This document shows positions 23,651-32,331 of a stretch of 37,805 bases of DNA, in pieces; position 1 is the stretch's first letter, and each line of letters begins with the position of its first letter. The DNA is from Gemmatimonadota bacterium (GTDB lineage: Bacteria; 4572-55; J002), in NCBI GenBank assembly GCA_003697105.1, contig RFFQ01000072.1, positions 1 through 37,805 of the forward strand. Reading direction: 5' to 3'. The notes beneath the pieces were generated by a model. The model did not search any database. It worked only from the letters and a program-made list of their open reading frames with translations, and was not told the DNA's origin. Made by a program: the position numbers and the translations under genes.

Positions 23651-24895
23651 TTGCAATTGAATCGACGTGTGGTAGTGACAGGCTTAGGAGCATTGACCCC
23701 ATTGGGGTTATCCGTAGAAGAATATTGGGAAAATTTAAAAAAGGGTGTCAGTGGGATTGCACCCATTACCTATTTTGATGCTTCTGATCAGGCGACACAG
23801 ATTGCTGGAGAGTTAAAAGGTTTTGATGCCGTAAAGGCTATTGGTAAAAAAGAGTCCCGCCGGATGGACCCCTATACCCAATATGCGGTGGTAAGTGCCC
23901 AGATGGCTATCGAAGATGCCCAGTTATCTGACGGGCAATTCGACCCAGACCGTTTTGGTGTGGTATTGGGGAGCGGCATTGGCGGGATCATCACTTTTGA
24001 ACAGCAACATTCAGTCTTGATGGAAAAGGGACCCCGCCGGGTGAGTCCTTTTTTTGTCCCCATGATGATCGCCGATATGGCAGCAGGTGAGGTCTCCATC
24101 CGGCATCATGCCAAGGGACCCAATTTCGCGACCGTTTCGGCGTGTGCCAGTGGGGCACATGCTATCGGAGAGGCGTATCGCATTATCCAACGGGGTGATG
24201 CGGAAGTCATGCTTACCGGCGGTTCCGAGGCACCGATTTCGCCTATTTCCATTGCTGGATTTAGTTCGATGAAAGCGATGTCAACCCGTAACCATGAGCC
24301 GGAACGTGCCAGCCGTCCGTTCGATGCTGAACGGGACGGTTTTGTTCCCGGAGAAGGGGCGGGAATTCTTATTTTGGAAGAACTCAACCATGCTTTGCAA
24401 CGAAATGCTAAAATTTATGCCGAAATTGTTGGGTATGGGCTTAGTGGTGACGCGTATCATATCACATCGCCGGCGCCCGGGGGTGAAGGCGCGGTACGCA
24501 GTATGAAATTGGCATTGCGAGGATTGGACCCAAAGAATGTGGACTATATTAACGCCCATGGAACCTCAACGCCGTACAACGATAAAAATGAAACTGAAGC
24601 CATTAAAGCTGTCTTTGGTGACCATGCCCGGAAGTTGGCAATTAGCTCCACAAAATCCATGACCGGACATTTACTCGGTGCTTCCGGTGGGATTGAATTT
24701 GTAGCAACGGTCTTAGCCGTTAAACACGATATTCTGCCACCGACAATCAATTATGAAAACCCGGATCCGGAATGTGATTTGGATTATGTTCCCAATGTAG
24801 CGCGAAAACAGACGGTAAATCTGGCTATTAGCAATTCCTTTGGCTTCGGTGGGCATAATGTCACTTTAGCCGCTCAAAAATTTACAAATTCATAA
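23651..24895 (+). CDS. fabF: 3-oxoacyl-[acyl-carrier-protein] synthase II
   Basis: FabF condenses malonyl-ACP with acyl-ACP to lengthen fatty acids in the cytoplasm. The 414-residue thiolase-fold enzyme shows the active-site Cys near residue 165 in [16 protein letters not shown], the first catalytic His in [14 protein letters not shown] and the Lys/His pair in [15 protein letters not shown], ending NSFGFGGHN. All catalytic residues are present and the length is standard. The start is TTG at 23651, supported by GGAGGG just upstream; there is no ATG at the conserved N-terminus ([18 protein letters not shown]). An acylphosphatase gene follows after 10 bases, so transcription probably continues through it and the large TPR protein. 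Confidence 0.98.
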   Translation: MQLNRRVVVTGLGALTPLGLSVEEYWENLKKGVSGIAPITYFDASDQATQIAGELKGFDAVKAIGKKESRRMDPYTQYAVVSAQMAIEDAQLSDGQFDPDRFGVVLGSGIGGIITFEQQHSVLMEKGPRRVSPFFVPMMIADMAAGEVSIRHHAKGPNFATVSACASGAHAIGEAYRIIQRGDAEVMLTGGSEAPISPISIAGFSSMKAMSTRNHEPERASRPFDAERDGFVPGEGAGILILEELNHALQRNAKIYAEIVGYGLSGDAYHITSPAPGGEGAVRSMKLALRGLDPKNVDYINAHGTSTPYNDKNETEAIKAVFGDHARKLAISSTKSMTGHLLGASGGIEFVATVLAVKHDILPPTINYENPDPECDLDYVPNVARKQTVNLAISNSFGFGGHNVTLAAQKFTNS

Positions 24896-24905
24896 TCATC
24901 AAGCC

Positions 24906-25187
24906 ATGACTGAACCGGTATCCGCACACATTAGGGTCAAAGGACGTGTTCAAGGGGTTGGATTTCGGTGGTTCACCCAGCAAACCGCCCAACAACTAGG
25001 TCTAACCGGTAATGTTCGTAATCTCTATTCTGGCGAAGTTGAAATTAATGTTGAAGGCGATAAAGCAACGATTATGCGCCTCATCGATACCGTAAAAGTA
25101 GGCACTTCCCTTGCTGGAGTGGAGGGTGTGGACGTTCAATGGGGTGCATATCGCGGCCAATACCCTCAATTTTCTATTGAATTTTGA
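24906..25187 (+). CDS. acyP: Acylphosphatase
   Basis: Acylphosphatases are small cytoplasmic enzymes that hydrolyse carboxyl-phosphate bonds. The 93-residue product has the family signature VKGRVQGVGFRWFTQQ, with the phosphate-binding Arg21, and GNVRNLYSGEVEINVEG, with the catalytic Asn39. The usual DG after the Asn is replaced by SG, a tolerated variation. It begins 10 bases after fabF and ends 24 bases before the TPR membrane protein, consistent with one operon. No strong ribosome binding site is seen, so translation may depend on coupling to fabF. Confidence 0.95.
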   Translation: MTEPVSAHIRVKGRVQGVGFRWFTQQTAQQLGLTGNVRNLYSGEVEINVEGDKATIMRLIDTVKVGTSLAGVEGVDVQWGAYRGQYPQFSIEF

Positions 25188-25211
25188 CTCTTCAGGTGAA
25201 AGCACGATCCG

Positions 25212-27380
25212 ATGTATCGACACCGTCTGCTTGTTATTACCATTCTTACCATTCTCCTTTTACCCTCTCTCAGTTTTGCCACGCATCCGGTGGTTGAATC
25301 CTGCCGAAATGCCGCTTTTGAATACAGCTTATTGGAAGATTTAGATGAACCGGCATTAGCTGAAAAATTGCAGCAAGAACCCGAAAATGCATTTGTGTAT
25401 TTCCGTCTGGCGGCGTTAAAAGATGCCCGGAATGATACCGCCCGAACTGAATTTTATTTTCAGCGCGCCCGAACCTTAGCGGGTGATGATATTGGTAAAC
25501 ACTGGGTAATCGCCCAAGGGTTCCTAGATTTGGGATACTGGCGGTATGCTGATGCGGAACAAACGTTGGATAAAATTTATGATTTGAAGCTCGATTTAGG
25601 GGGCGAAGTCCTGCCCCTCATCCCTCATGCGTTATTGAGCCGGGCATACACAATGTTACGATCTGCGAAAAGTTCGGCCGATTTTTATCATGTCCAGACC
25701 TTATTTGAAACCGCCATTCGGTTAGACCCTACGCTACTTTCGCCTCGATTTTCACTCCTATGGGTTGCGTTCAAACGGCTTGATTTTCATGGTGTTTCTA
25801 AAGAAGCCAAGCACCTTTATACCATTTTTCAGAATAGTATCTACCACCAGTTTTTACTCTGGCTAAATCTTTATCATCTTGTGTTTGCAATCCTTTACTT
25901 AACCCTCATCACCTTTGTGTTTTTCTTGTTAGGGAAGTATTATCCCAAAACGTTTCATCGCATTCTGGAAATTTTACCTAAAGGGATGCCCACTCCGGTA
26001 AAATTTGGTGTGGGTAGCGCGATTACCGGGTTACCCCTGATTTTGTTTATCGGGTTAGATATTATCTGGTTAGCCTTATTGGCAATCGTGGCGGTCTGGA
26101 TTTATCTCAAACCGTTTGAACGTAATTCGGCGATTTTGCTCGTTGTATTTGGGTTGTGTACGCCGTTTATTTCGCAATATGTGGGAGAGTGGCTGTCGGT
26201 GCCTTTTAACGCCAAGTCCAAGTTTGCGATAGTCAACCAAGCCATAGAGTCCAGTTGGGACCCAGATTTAGCTTCCGAAATTCAAGACCGCTTGGAAACA
26301 TATCCCGATGATAAAGATTATCTGTTCAGTTTAGCCGTGTTGTACAAACGCAAAGGCGACTTGGAAATTGCCCGCCGTATCTATGAACGGTTGGCAAATT
26401 CGTATCAGGAATCCGTCTTTTTCAATAACTTAGGTAATGTCTATTTTTTGCTGGGGCGGGAAAAAGATGCCTATGATATGTACAACTATGCGATTCATCT
26501 CGCCACGACAAATGAATTTCGGGATATTGCCGAGCCTTATTATAACCTGAATGAATATCATAACGAACAATTTGACTTAACCCAATCGATGGAAGCCCGG
26601 CGACGCGCCGGTGAAATTGATCCGTCTTTATTGGATCGATTCCGGGAAATCCGTAAACCTGAAAATCACAACCGTTATTTAGCTGACATGTATTTCCAAC
26701 CGGAACACATGCGGGACTTAGTTTCCGCTAGTTTTGTAGAGGGTGTTCGGGGGCAACAAGCCACCGGATTTTGGACTGCAGGGATCATTAGTGGCTTCTC
26801 TGCCGAAAGTTTGATGGGTCCCGGGGTGGCATTGGTTATTATCTTCTTGTTGTATGTGTTGGTGTTTCGGCGTCAGAAAGAGCTTGGCTCCCCCGATATG
26901 GAATGTTCCGTGTGCCAAGCTCCGATCACGAAAAAATCACGCCGGATGATGAAAAGTGAAATTCTTTGCCCTTCCTGTTATGGCATTTTAAGCGGAGTAC
27001 GGCGACCCGGTATGCAACAACATTTGCGAGAAAAGCTTGTCCGCACCGCGGAAAAGAAACGCTTACTCATCACACGGGTCTTTTCGCTGTTTCCGGGAGG
27101 CGGTCATATTTTCCGGGGATACTTAGGTATGGGTTTATTTAGTATCGGGTTTACTTATGTGGGAATTTTGTTGTGGTATAATAATGGAGTCTTTGTACCG
27201 CAAATGCCCCATTTGAACTATGGGGACTATCCAGATTCAATTCGTTTAGCAATGTTGGGCGTCATTTGGGGAATCTTTTATATCACGGTTTTTCACAATG
27301 CCACCAAAATACGCCCGCAACCCCTGAAAAAAGAGACGGTTGTAGAAGAAGAATCTTATTTGGGCTTGGACGAAGAATAA
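25212..27380 (+). CDS. Large TPR membrane protein with a zinc-ribbon-like segment
   Basis: The 722-residue protein has a signal peptide (YRHRLLVITILTILLLPSLSFA). A tetratricopeptide-rich region (about 45-200) is followed by three or four membrane helices (about 218-325), a second repeat region (about 350-475: DKDYLFSLAVLYKRKGDLEIARRIYERL, NNLGNVYFLLGREKDAYDMY) and one helix near 530-550. Then come two CxxC pairs, CSVC and CPSC, that look like a zinc ribbon. The C-terminus has LFPGGGHIFRGYLGMGLF, a short turn-and-helix pattern also found in TM2-like membrane proteins, and one more helix. The second repeat region should lie on the opposite side from the first only if the number of intervening helices is odd. 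No enzyme motif was seen; it may organise an envelope complex. It follows acyP in the fabF operon. Confidence 0.7.
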   Translation: MYRHRLLVITILTILLLPSLSFATHPVVESCRNAAFEYSLLEDLDEPALAEKLQQEPENAFVYFRLAALKDARNDTARTEFYFQRARTLAGDDIGKHWVIAQGFLDLGYWRYADAEQTLDKIYDLKLDLGGEVLPLIPHALLSRAYTMLRSAKSSADFYHVQTLFETAIRLDPTLLSPRFSLLWVAFKRLDFHGVSKEAKHLYTIFQNSIYHQFLLWLNLYHLVFAILYLTLITFVFFLLGKYYPKTFHRILEILPKGMPTPVKFGVGSAITGLPLILFIGLDIIWLALLAIVAVWIYLKPFERNSAILLVVFGLCTPFISQYVGEWLSVPFNAKSKFAIVNQAIESSWDPDLASEIQDRLETYPDDKDYLFSLAVLYKRKGDLEIARRIYERLANSYQESVFFNNLGNVYFLLGREKDAYDMYNYAIHLATTNEFRDIAEPYYNLNEYHNEQFDLTQSMEARRRAGEIDPSLLDRFREIRKPENHNRYLADMYFQPEHMRDLVSASFVEGVRGQQATGFWTAGIISGFSAESLMGPGVALVIIFLLYVLVFRRQKELGSPDMECSVCQAPITKKSRRMMKSEILCPSCYGILSGVRRPGMQQHLREKLVRTAEKKRLLITRVFSLFPGGGHIFRGYLGMGLFSIGFTYVGILLWYNNGVFVPQMPHLNYGDYPDSIRLAMLGVIWGIFYITVFHNATKIRPQPLKKETVVEEESYLGLDEE

Positions 27381-27445
27381 TCCCTCGTGATTTTTATTCA
27401 TTTCGACCCTAAATTTTTTAATTTGCGAAAAAAGGATGACCTTGA

Positions 27446-28453
27446 ATGCAAAAAATACTGATTACGGGCGGCGCCGGTTTCATCGGGAGTAATTTTGTCC
27501 GCCACATGTTGAACGAATATAAATCATACCGCCTTATTGTTCTGGATGCACTAACTTATGCGGGTAATTTGGAAAATTTGGCGGATGTATGGCAACATCC
27601 GAATTTTATCTTTTATAAAGGTAATATTGGCGACCCGGATTGTGTTGCTAATGTGGTACAAAATGTAGATGCCATTGTAAATTTCGCGGCCGAAACCCAT
27701 GTGGATCGCTCCATTCATGGTGCCGGTAATTTTGTCCAAACAGATGTTTATGGTACATTTACGCTTCTCGAAGCCGCTAAAAAATATAAAATTGAGCGTT
27801 ATTTACAAATTAGCACCGACGAAGTTTACGGTAGCATTTTAGAGGGCGCGTTTCAAGAGACCGACCCCTTACGTCCTAGCAGCCCTTATTCTGCGAGTAA
27901 AGCCAGTGGAGATATGCTGGTGCATTCATATTATGTTACATATGACCTACCTGTTCTGATTACCCGAAGTTCCAACAACTATGGACCCTACCAATACCCT
28001 GAAAAATTAATCCCCCTTTTTATCACCAATGCCCTTGAAAATAAGCCGTTACCGCTTTATGGCGATGGACAAAACGTGAGAGATTGGATTTATGTCGAAG
28101 ATAATTGCAAAGCGGTGGATTACGTGTTACATCACGGTACTATTGGCGAAGTTTATAATATCGGCGGGGGTAACGAACGTACCAACATCTATATCACAAA
28201 GAAGATTCTGCAACTATTGGATAAGCCGGAATCTCTGATCACTCCGGTTAAAGATCGCCCCGGGCATGACCGGCGGTACGCTGTGGATTGCTCGAAAATC
28301 CAGGCGTTAGGATGGAAACCTCAAGTGGATTTTGAAGAAGGTATTGCAAAAACTGTACATTGGTATCAGGATCATCCCCAGTGGTGGATGGCATTGAAAG
28401 CCAAGAAAGCAGACTTTCAAGCCTTTTATCGTAAAAATTATGAGTCTTCATAA
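27446..28453 (+). CDS. rfbB: dTDP-glucose 4,6-dehydratase
   Basis: RfbB (RmlB) converts dTDP-glucose to dTDP-4-keto-6-deoxyglucose, the entry to dTDP-rhamnose and related deoxysugars for surface polysaccharides. The 335-residue short-chain dehydrogenase has the NAD-binding ITGGAGFIGSNFVRH, the active-site STDEVYG near residue 125, the YSASKASGD motif (catalytic Tyr and Lys) near 148, and RSSNNYGPYQYPEKLIPLFI, RDWIYVEDNCKA typical of RmlB. AAGGATG precedes the ATG at 27446. The companion genes rfbA, rfbC and rfbD are not in the window, so the end product is not determined. It is separated from the preceding gene by 65 bases without an obvious terminator. Confidence 0.96.
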   Translation: MQKILITGGAGFIGSNFVRHMLNEYKSYRLIVLDALTYAGNLENLADVWQHPNFIFYKGNIGDPDCVANVVQNVDAIVNFAAETHVDRSIHGAGNFVQTDVYGTFTLLEAAKKYKIERYLQISTDEVYGSILEGAFQETDPLRPSSPYSASKASGDMLVHSYYVTYDLPVLITRSSNNYGPYQYPEKLIPLFITNALENKPLPLYGDGQNVRDWIYVEDNCKAVDYVLHHGTIGEVYNIGGGNERTNIYITKKILQLLDKPESLITPVKDRPGHDRRYAVDCSKIQALGWKPQVDFEEGIAKTVHWYQDHPQWWMALKAKKADFQAFYRKNYESS

Positions 28454-28477
28454 CATCAACCGAATGGACGTTTTTGC

Positions 28478-28505
28478 TTGACAATTCCGCAAAAAGTCAT
28501 AATTT
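28478..28505 (+). promoter_or_regulatory. Promoter of the dksA-like/lspA/cdd cluster
   Basis: TTGACA at 28478-28483 followed after 16 bases by TAATTT at 28500-28505, about 70 bases upstream of the DksA/TraR-like gene. Confidence 0.58.
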
Positions 28506-28571
28506 TCACGACGGTTTATATCCAAGTATTAAACTCTACAAGATGATGTTACACCACAAGAAGGAGTCGGC

Positions 28572-28964
28572 ATGGATAGCGAGAAGCTCAAATACTTTGA
28601 AGACCGCTTGCTGAATGAACGTGAAAAAGTGTTGGAAGAACTCAAAGACTTGTCAAATACAATTAAATCCAGTTCCATCAACCCAAATGGAAATGACTCC
28701 GCATACTCATTCCATATTGCGGATTTGGGTACGGACACGATGGAACGGGAGAAAACATTTCTCTTTGCTTCGGCAGAGGGACGATTATTGAAGCAGATTG
28801 ATGAGGCGTTACAACGCATCTATGATCATAAATATGGGGTTTGCGAGATGTGTTCCGAACCAATTAGCGATGATCGCCTGGATGCCATTCCGTATACCCA
28901 ACTCTGCATTAACTGCAAGCGAGACGCTGAAGAACGCCAACGTAGCGATTATAGGTTGGGTTAG
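28572..28964 (+). CDS. DksA/TraR-family C4 zinc-finger protein
   Basis: Members of this family bind in the secondary channel of RNA polymerase or act as small zinc proteins of unknown role. The 130 residues form a coiled-coil region (LKYFEDRLLNEREKVLEELKDL), then a C4 zinc finger CEMCSEPISDDRLDAIPYTQ followed by CINC. The acidic tip between the helices, diagnostic of DksA itself, is not clearly present (DLGTDTMEREKTFL), so it is better called DksA/TraR-like. AAGGAG precedes the ATG at 28572. It sits immediately upstream of lspA, a pairing known from several phyla, and probably shares its transcript. Confidence 0.92.
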   Translation: MDSEKLKYFEDRLLNEREKVLEELKDLSNTIKSSSINPNGNDSAYSFHIADLGTDTMEREKTFLFASAEGRLLKQIDEALQRIYDHKYGVCEMCSEPISDDRLDAIPYTQLCINCKRDAEERQRSDYRLG

Positions 28965-28977
28965 GGGGTGAATCTAT

Positions 28978-29535
28978 ATCAGGCACATTTGGTTTAGTAT
29001 CATCACCTTATCGGTCTTTGGGTTAGACCAACTGACAAAAATTATCGTTCAAAAAACAATCCCTTTAGGGCACGCCATCCCGGTGATTGAACCGTTTTTT
29101 CAATTAAAACACATCAAAAATCCGGGGGCGGCATTTGGTATTTCCATTGGAAACCGGTTTGTCTTTCTGACCATTTCCATTCTAGCGATTATTGTTATCT
29201 TTATTTATTACCTGCGCCTCTCCAAGCAACATCGGGGGAGCTATATTGCTTTGGGACTAATCATGGGGGGTGCACTGGGTAACTTGCTGGATCGGGTGGT
29301 TTACGGCGAAGTGACCGATTTTTTCGCCTTCTATTTTGGTACAATCCGTCTCGGTGATCACCTGATTTCGCTTACCTATCCCATTTTCAATGTAGCTGAT
29401 ATTGGGGTTAGTGTCGGGGTCAGTTTGCTGGTTCTGCTAATGCTCATCGATGAGTATCGCCTTCATCAAACCAATAAGGAGGCTCGTGTTGAGTCCTCAA
29501 TGGACAGTTCCCCAGCTCATTCAACAGGCGATTAA
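28978..29535 (+). CDS. lspA: Lipoprotein signal peptidase with an apparent non-canonical start
   Basis: LspA cleaves the signal peptide of prolipoproteins in the inner membrane. The frame encodes RHIWFSIITLSVFGLDQLTK (first helix and conserved DQLTK), KNPGAAFGIS, GALGNLLDRVVYGEVTDFF and FNVADIGVSVGV, which include the two catalytic Asp residues. Four membrane helices are present. The frame is bounded by TGA at 28969-28971, and no ATG, GTG or TTG occurs until a GTG at 29083, inside the conserved region. AGGGGGTGA at 28963-28971 is a strong ribosome binding site and points to ATC at 28978 (or ATT at 28987) as start. The coordinates use 28978; an upstream sequence error is the alternative. The gene overlaps cdd by 47 bases at its 3' end. 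Confidence 0.88.
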   Translation: MRHIWFSIITLSVFGLDQLTKIIVQKTIPLGHAIPVIEPFFQLKHIKNPGAAFGISIGNRFVFLTISILAIIVIFIYYLRLSKQHRGSYIALGLIMGGALGNLLDRVVYGEVTDFFAFYFGTIRLGDHLISLTYPIFNVADIGVSVGVSLLVLLMLIDEYRLHQTNKEARVESSMDSSPAHSTGD

Positions 29536-29899
29536 AGCCCGCCAACAAAGCTATAGTCCGTATAGTCAATTTGCGGTTGGGGCCGCATTGCTCAGTACCT
29601 CCGGAAAAATTTACCGGGGATGTAATATCGAAAATTCATCATACGGATTAACTATCTGCGCTGAACGAGTCGCTATCGGAAAAGCGGTTTCAGAAGGAGA
29701 CCGCCAGTTTTCCCAAATAGTGATCACCACCCAACGTGAACTTCTCGTCCCCCCCTGTGGTGCTTGTTTACAAGTCCTCAATGAGTTTGTCCCCCATGAT
29801 TTTGAAATCATTTTAGCGTCTTCTACCTCTCATTTTGAACATTATTTTTTACACGATTTTTTACCTCGCCCTTTTTCCTTCGATTCTCATGTAAAATGA
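29489..29899 (+). CDS. cdd: Cytidine deaminase
   Basis: Cytidine deaminase converts cytidine and deoxycytidine to uridine forms in pyrimidine salvage. The product has NIENSSYGLTICAERVAIGKAV, where Cys and Glu of CAE are a zinc ligand and the catalytic residue, and PPCGACLQVLNEF, with the other two zinc Cys. The size, 136 residues, matches the small homotetrameric type. The frame is open from 29450, but AAGGAGG at 29476-29482 selects TTG 29489 (spacing 6 bases) as start. The ribosome binding site and start therefore lie inside the 3' end of lspA. The order DksA-like, lspA, cdd with overlaps indicates one operon. Confidence 0.93.
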   Translation: MSPQWTVPQLIQQAIKARQQSYSPYSQFAVGAALLSTSGKIYRGCNIENSSYGLTICAERVAIGKAVSEGDRQFSQIVITTQRELLVPPCGACLQVLNEFVPHDFEIILASSTSHFEHYFLHDFLPRPFSFDSHVK

Positions 29900-29909
29900 G
29901 GCATCTATT

Positions 29910-31913
29910 ATGACAGTAAATGAACTTATAACTCTTGCCAAACGTGCGGCGGAGGACCAATCCGTATCGATAGACCTCCCCCTTGATAATGACACCTTGT
30001 ACGACTTGCAAGATTATCTTAGCGAAGGTCCCATGTTGCGTTCTGCTGTGATGGAAGTCGTCTTAACGTGGGGATTAACCTCCGCCGAACAATCTGATGA
30101 TGGGGGGCTAGAAGTCTATTTTCGGACGCGCTATGCCGACTACATCGGCCGCCGTAAAAATGATATGGAAACCGCTTTGCAAGAGGTTCGGCGAGCGCGT
30201 AAATTGGCAGAAGAGATCGAAGATACAGAAGGCTATCTTTACACCGTGCGCGAAGAAGGCGATCTTCGGGTACAATATCACCAATTTGATGACGCAATTC
30301 GCATTTATGCCAAAGGCTATCGCCTTGCATACCGTACCGGCACTGAAGATACGTACGCGAAGTTTATCCGGAATATCGGACGAATGTATGGCTTGAGTGG
30401 AAAGTCGCAAAAAGCGATTCGTTGGCTTAAAAAAGGATTAGCGTTTTCAAAGAAAAATCATCTATACTATATTTATCTGGATCATATTCAGGAACTTGGC
30501 AACTTGTATGCACGCAATGGAGAACGAGACCTCGCAATTGAAACCTTTCAGAACGGGCTGGATTATATTTCTCAGATTCCACCGGAAAAAGCAGGACATC
30601 GTGCCGGAGAGCGAATGGTTTCCATGTGCTATGGGCTGAGTGGTGCGCAACGCGCGCAGGAAAACTATCATGATGCTTTGGCATCCTTAAAACGAGCACA
30701 ACAAGTGCTGGCAATGCAACCGAATGAATACTACGAAATGCTAATAAGTCATTTGTTAGCTCTGATTTACTGGACGCTGAAACAGTATGACAAATCAATT
30801 TTGTACCATCAGAAGGCTTCTGAACTGGCGTGCTTGCAAGGCAATCGTGATTTTGAAGTGGTTTCCCAAATTTACATCGGGGGGGTTCTGTTTGATCAAA
30901 AGCAGTGGGAGGCGGCACAGGAAATTTACGAAAAATGGTTGCCTGAATTAGAAAAAGTACACCAACCCCATATCTTGGTCAATTCGTGGTTCCGGCTGGG
31001 TGACATTTACTACGAACTCAATGCAGATGCGCAAGCGAAAACATGTTTTGAAAAAGGTATTCAGCTTGCCAGCGGGCAAATCCCAGATGAATCCGGGTAC
31101 GAAGGTTTGGGAAAAATCTATCAACGCCAAGGTAAAATAGACCAAGCCTTGAGTTCCTTTGAACGGGCTTTGTCCGGCTATCGTAAAAATGATGAAATGC
31201 TAAGTACGATCCAAATGTTGCATAAAATTGGCGGGATACTGGCTCAAAGCGAAAATGAGTCTCAATACGAAAAAGCTGTGTCCTATTTTGAAGAAGCGGC
31301 GGAGTTGCTCCAAAAACTCTGGGAAAAATATACCGACCAATACGAAGCAATGGAACGAGATAACCTAGACCAAGAGCAACGCGGAGAGTATTATCAGCTC
31401 TTTGTGCATCGTTACCGGGAACTTGTAGAAGAAAATTTTTCACATGTCCGGGGCATTATTGAATCCTTAAGTAGTTCGCAACAAAAACTGTCGGATGTCC
31501 AAAAAAGTCTGCATGAACAACAGCATATTGTCTCGAAATTATCCACACCAGTGATTCAACTATGGGATGGGATTCTCTGTATGCCATTGGTGGGTGATAT
31601 CGATGACCAACGGGCAAATCAGGTGATGGAAGCCTTACTGACGGATATTGTCAAAAAAAAGGCAGAAATTATCCTGCTCGATATTACCGGCGTACCGATG
31701 GTCGATACCAACGTAGCCAATTATCTGATTCAAACGGTGCGAGCCTCCCAACTGTTAGGTGCGGAAGCCGTTTTGGTTGGGATTCGCCCGCCGATTGCCC
31801 AAACCCTCATCCATTTGGGACTCGACCTGACCGGTATCGTGACGCTTAGCAATCTTCAACAAGGACTGCAATATGCCCTTAAACGCTTGAATTGGACTAT
31901 TCAATTGATGTAA
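29910..31913 (+). CDS. TPR protein with C-terminal RsbR-like STAS domain
   Basis: The 667-residue cytoplasmic protein consists of many tetratricopeptide repeats (about 80-470, e.g. FIRNIGRMYGLSGKSQKAIRWL and ISHLLALIYWTLKQYDKSI), a coiled coil (about 480-540, SSSQQKLSDVQKSLHEQQHI) and a STAS domain (about 545-660). The STAS part has STPVIQLWDGILCMPLVGD, LLDITGVPMVDTNVANYL and GAEAVLVGIRPPIAQTL, closely resembling the RsbR/RsbS family of stressosome proteins. The Thr of VDTNVA occupies the phosphorylation position used by the RsbT kinase. In known RsbR proteins the sensing part is a globin-like, PAS or other domain; here it is a TPR array. No RsbT, RsbS or sigma factor gene is in the window. 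A GAGG lies 8 bases before the ATG. Its gene follows cdd by 10 bases. Confidence 0.85.
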   Translation: MTVNELITLAKRAAEDQSVSIDLPLDNDTLYDLQDYLSEGPMLRSAVMEVVLTWGLTSAEQSDDGGLEVYFRTRYADYIGRRKNDMETALQEVRRARKLAEEIEDTEGYLYTVREEGDLRVQYHQFDDAIRIYAKGYRLAYRTGTEDTYAKFIRNIGRMYGLSGKSQKAIRWLKKGLAFSKKNHLYYIYLDHIQELGNLYARNGERDLAIETFQNGLDYISQIPPEKAGHRAGERMVSMCYGLSGAQRAQENYHDALASLKRAQQVLAMQPNEYYEMLISHLLALIYWTLKQYDKSILYHQKASELACLQGNRDFEVVSQIYIGGVLFDQKQWEAAQEIYEKWLPELEKVHQPHILVNSWFRLGDIYYELNADAQAKTCFEKGIQLASGQIPDESGYEGLGKIYQRQGKIDQALSSFERALSGYRKNDEMLSTIQMLHKIGGILAQSENESQYEKAVSYFEEAAELLQKLWEKYTDQYEAMERDNLDQEQRGEYYQLFVHRYRELVEENFSHVRGIIESLSSSQQKLSDVQKSLHEQQHIVSKLSTPVIQLWDGILCMPLVGDIDDQRANQVMEALLTDIVKKKAEIILLDITGVPMVDTNVANYLIQTVRASQLLGAEAVLVGIRPPIAQTLIHLGLDLTGIVTLSNLQQGLQYALKRLNWTIQLM

Positions 31914-31994
31914 CGATGCCGTCGCTTATACCCTCCGTTACATGAGGGAAACTGTTTCGTCGATGACTCGTCTTATTGCGCCCCGTTCTATAAA

Positions 31995-32028
31995 AGCCAT
32001 TCTGGAATCCCAGAGTGGCTTTATTCTT
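31995..32028 (+). terminator. Terminator after the TPR-STAS gene
   Basis: AGCCATTCTGG at 31995-32005 pairs with CCAGAGTGGCT at 32010-32020 (one G-U pair) around an AATC loop, followed by TTATTCTT. Confidence 0.85.
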
Positions 32029-32153
32029 ATTATCCTTCTCTAAAAATGCTATCTAAATTTGTTAAATTGTGAGTCAAAATGTCGGAAGAACCAAATGTGC
32101 CTATGTATTTCAGGGCTTGGCAGACAATAATACATGAAGAATTCATTTTTTAC

Positions 32154-32181
32154 TTGACGAGAACTACAAATCCATTATTTT
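32154..32181 (+). promoter_or_regulatory. Promoter of the C25 secreted protein
   Basis: TTGACG at 32154-32159 and TATTTT at 32176-32181 with a 16-base spacer; the leader to the ATG at 32332 would be about 145 bases. Confidence 0.55.
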
Positions 32182-32331
32182 AATGCCAGTATTTTCCCCA
32201 CCCCACGATATATGTCTAACATCCTCTTGAGATTGATCTTCTAACGACAATCCCATCTACCGTTTTTTACGTTTAACCCGATCAATTATCCCGTAGTTCA
32301 CCATTAACTCTATTTAACGAGGAGGTTTTCT

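Larger units (their letters stand above)
31914..32331. other. Intergenic region with terminator and promoter
   Basis: This 418-base gap is the longest without a gene. It holds a small hairpin near 31930 (CCCTC and GAGGG), the strong terminator at 31995, an AT-rich stretch and the promoter at 32154, with a leader of about 140 bases before the C25 protein start. A 34-codon ATG frame at 32079-32183 lacks a ribosome binding site and is not called. Confidence 0.7.

Noticed and set aside
29083-29535. lspA starting at GTG 29083
   Set aside because: This would delete the first helix and the conserved DQLTK motif, which are encoded in frame upstream behind a good ribosome binding site.
32079-32183. 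34-codon ATG frame in the 31914-32331 gap
   Set aside because: No ribosome binding site, no recognisable motif, and it overlaps the promoter of the next gene.
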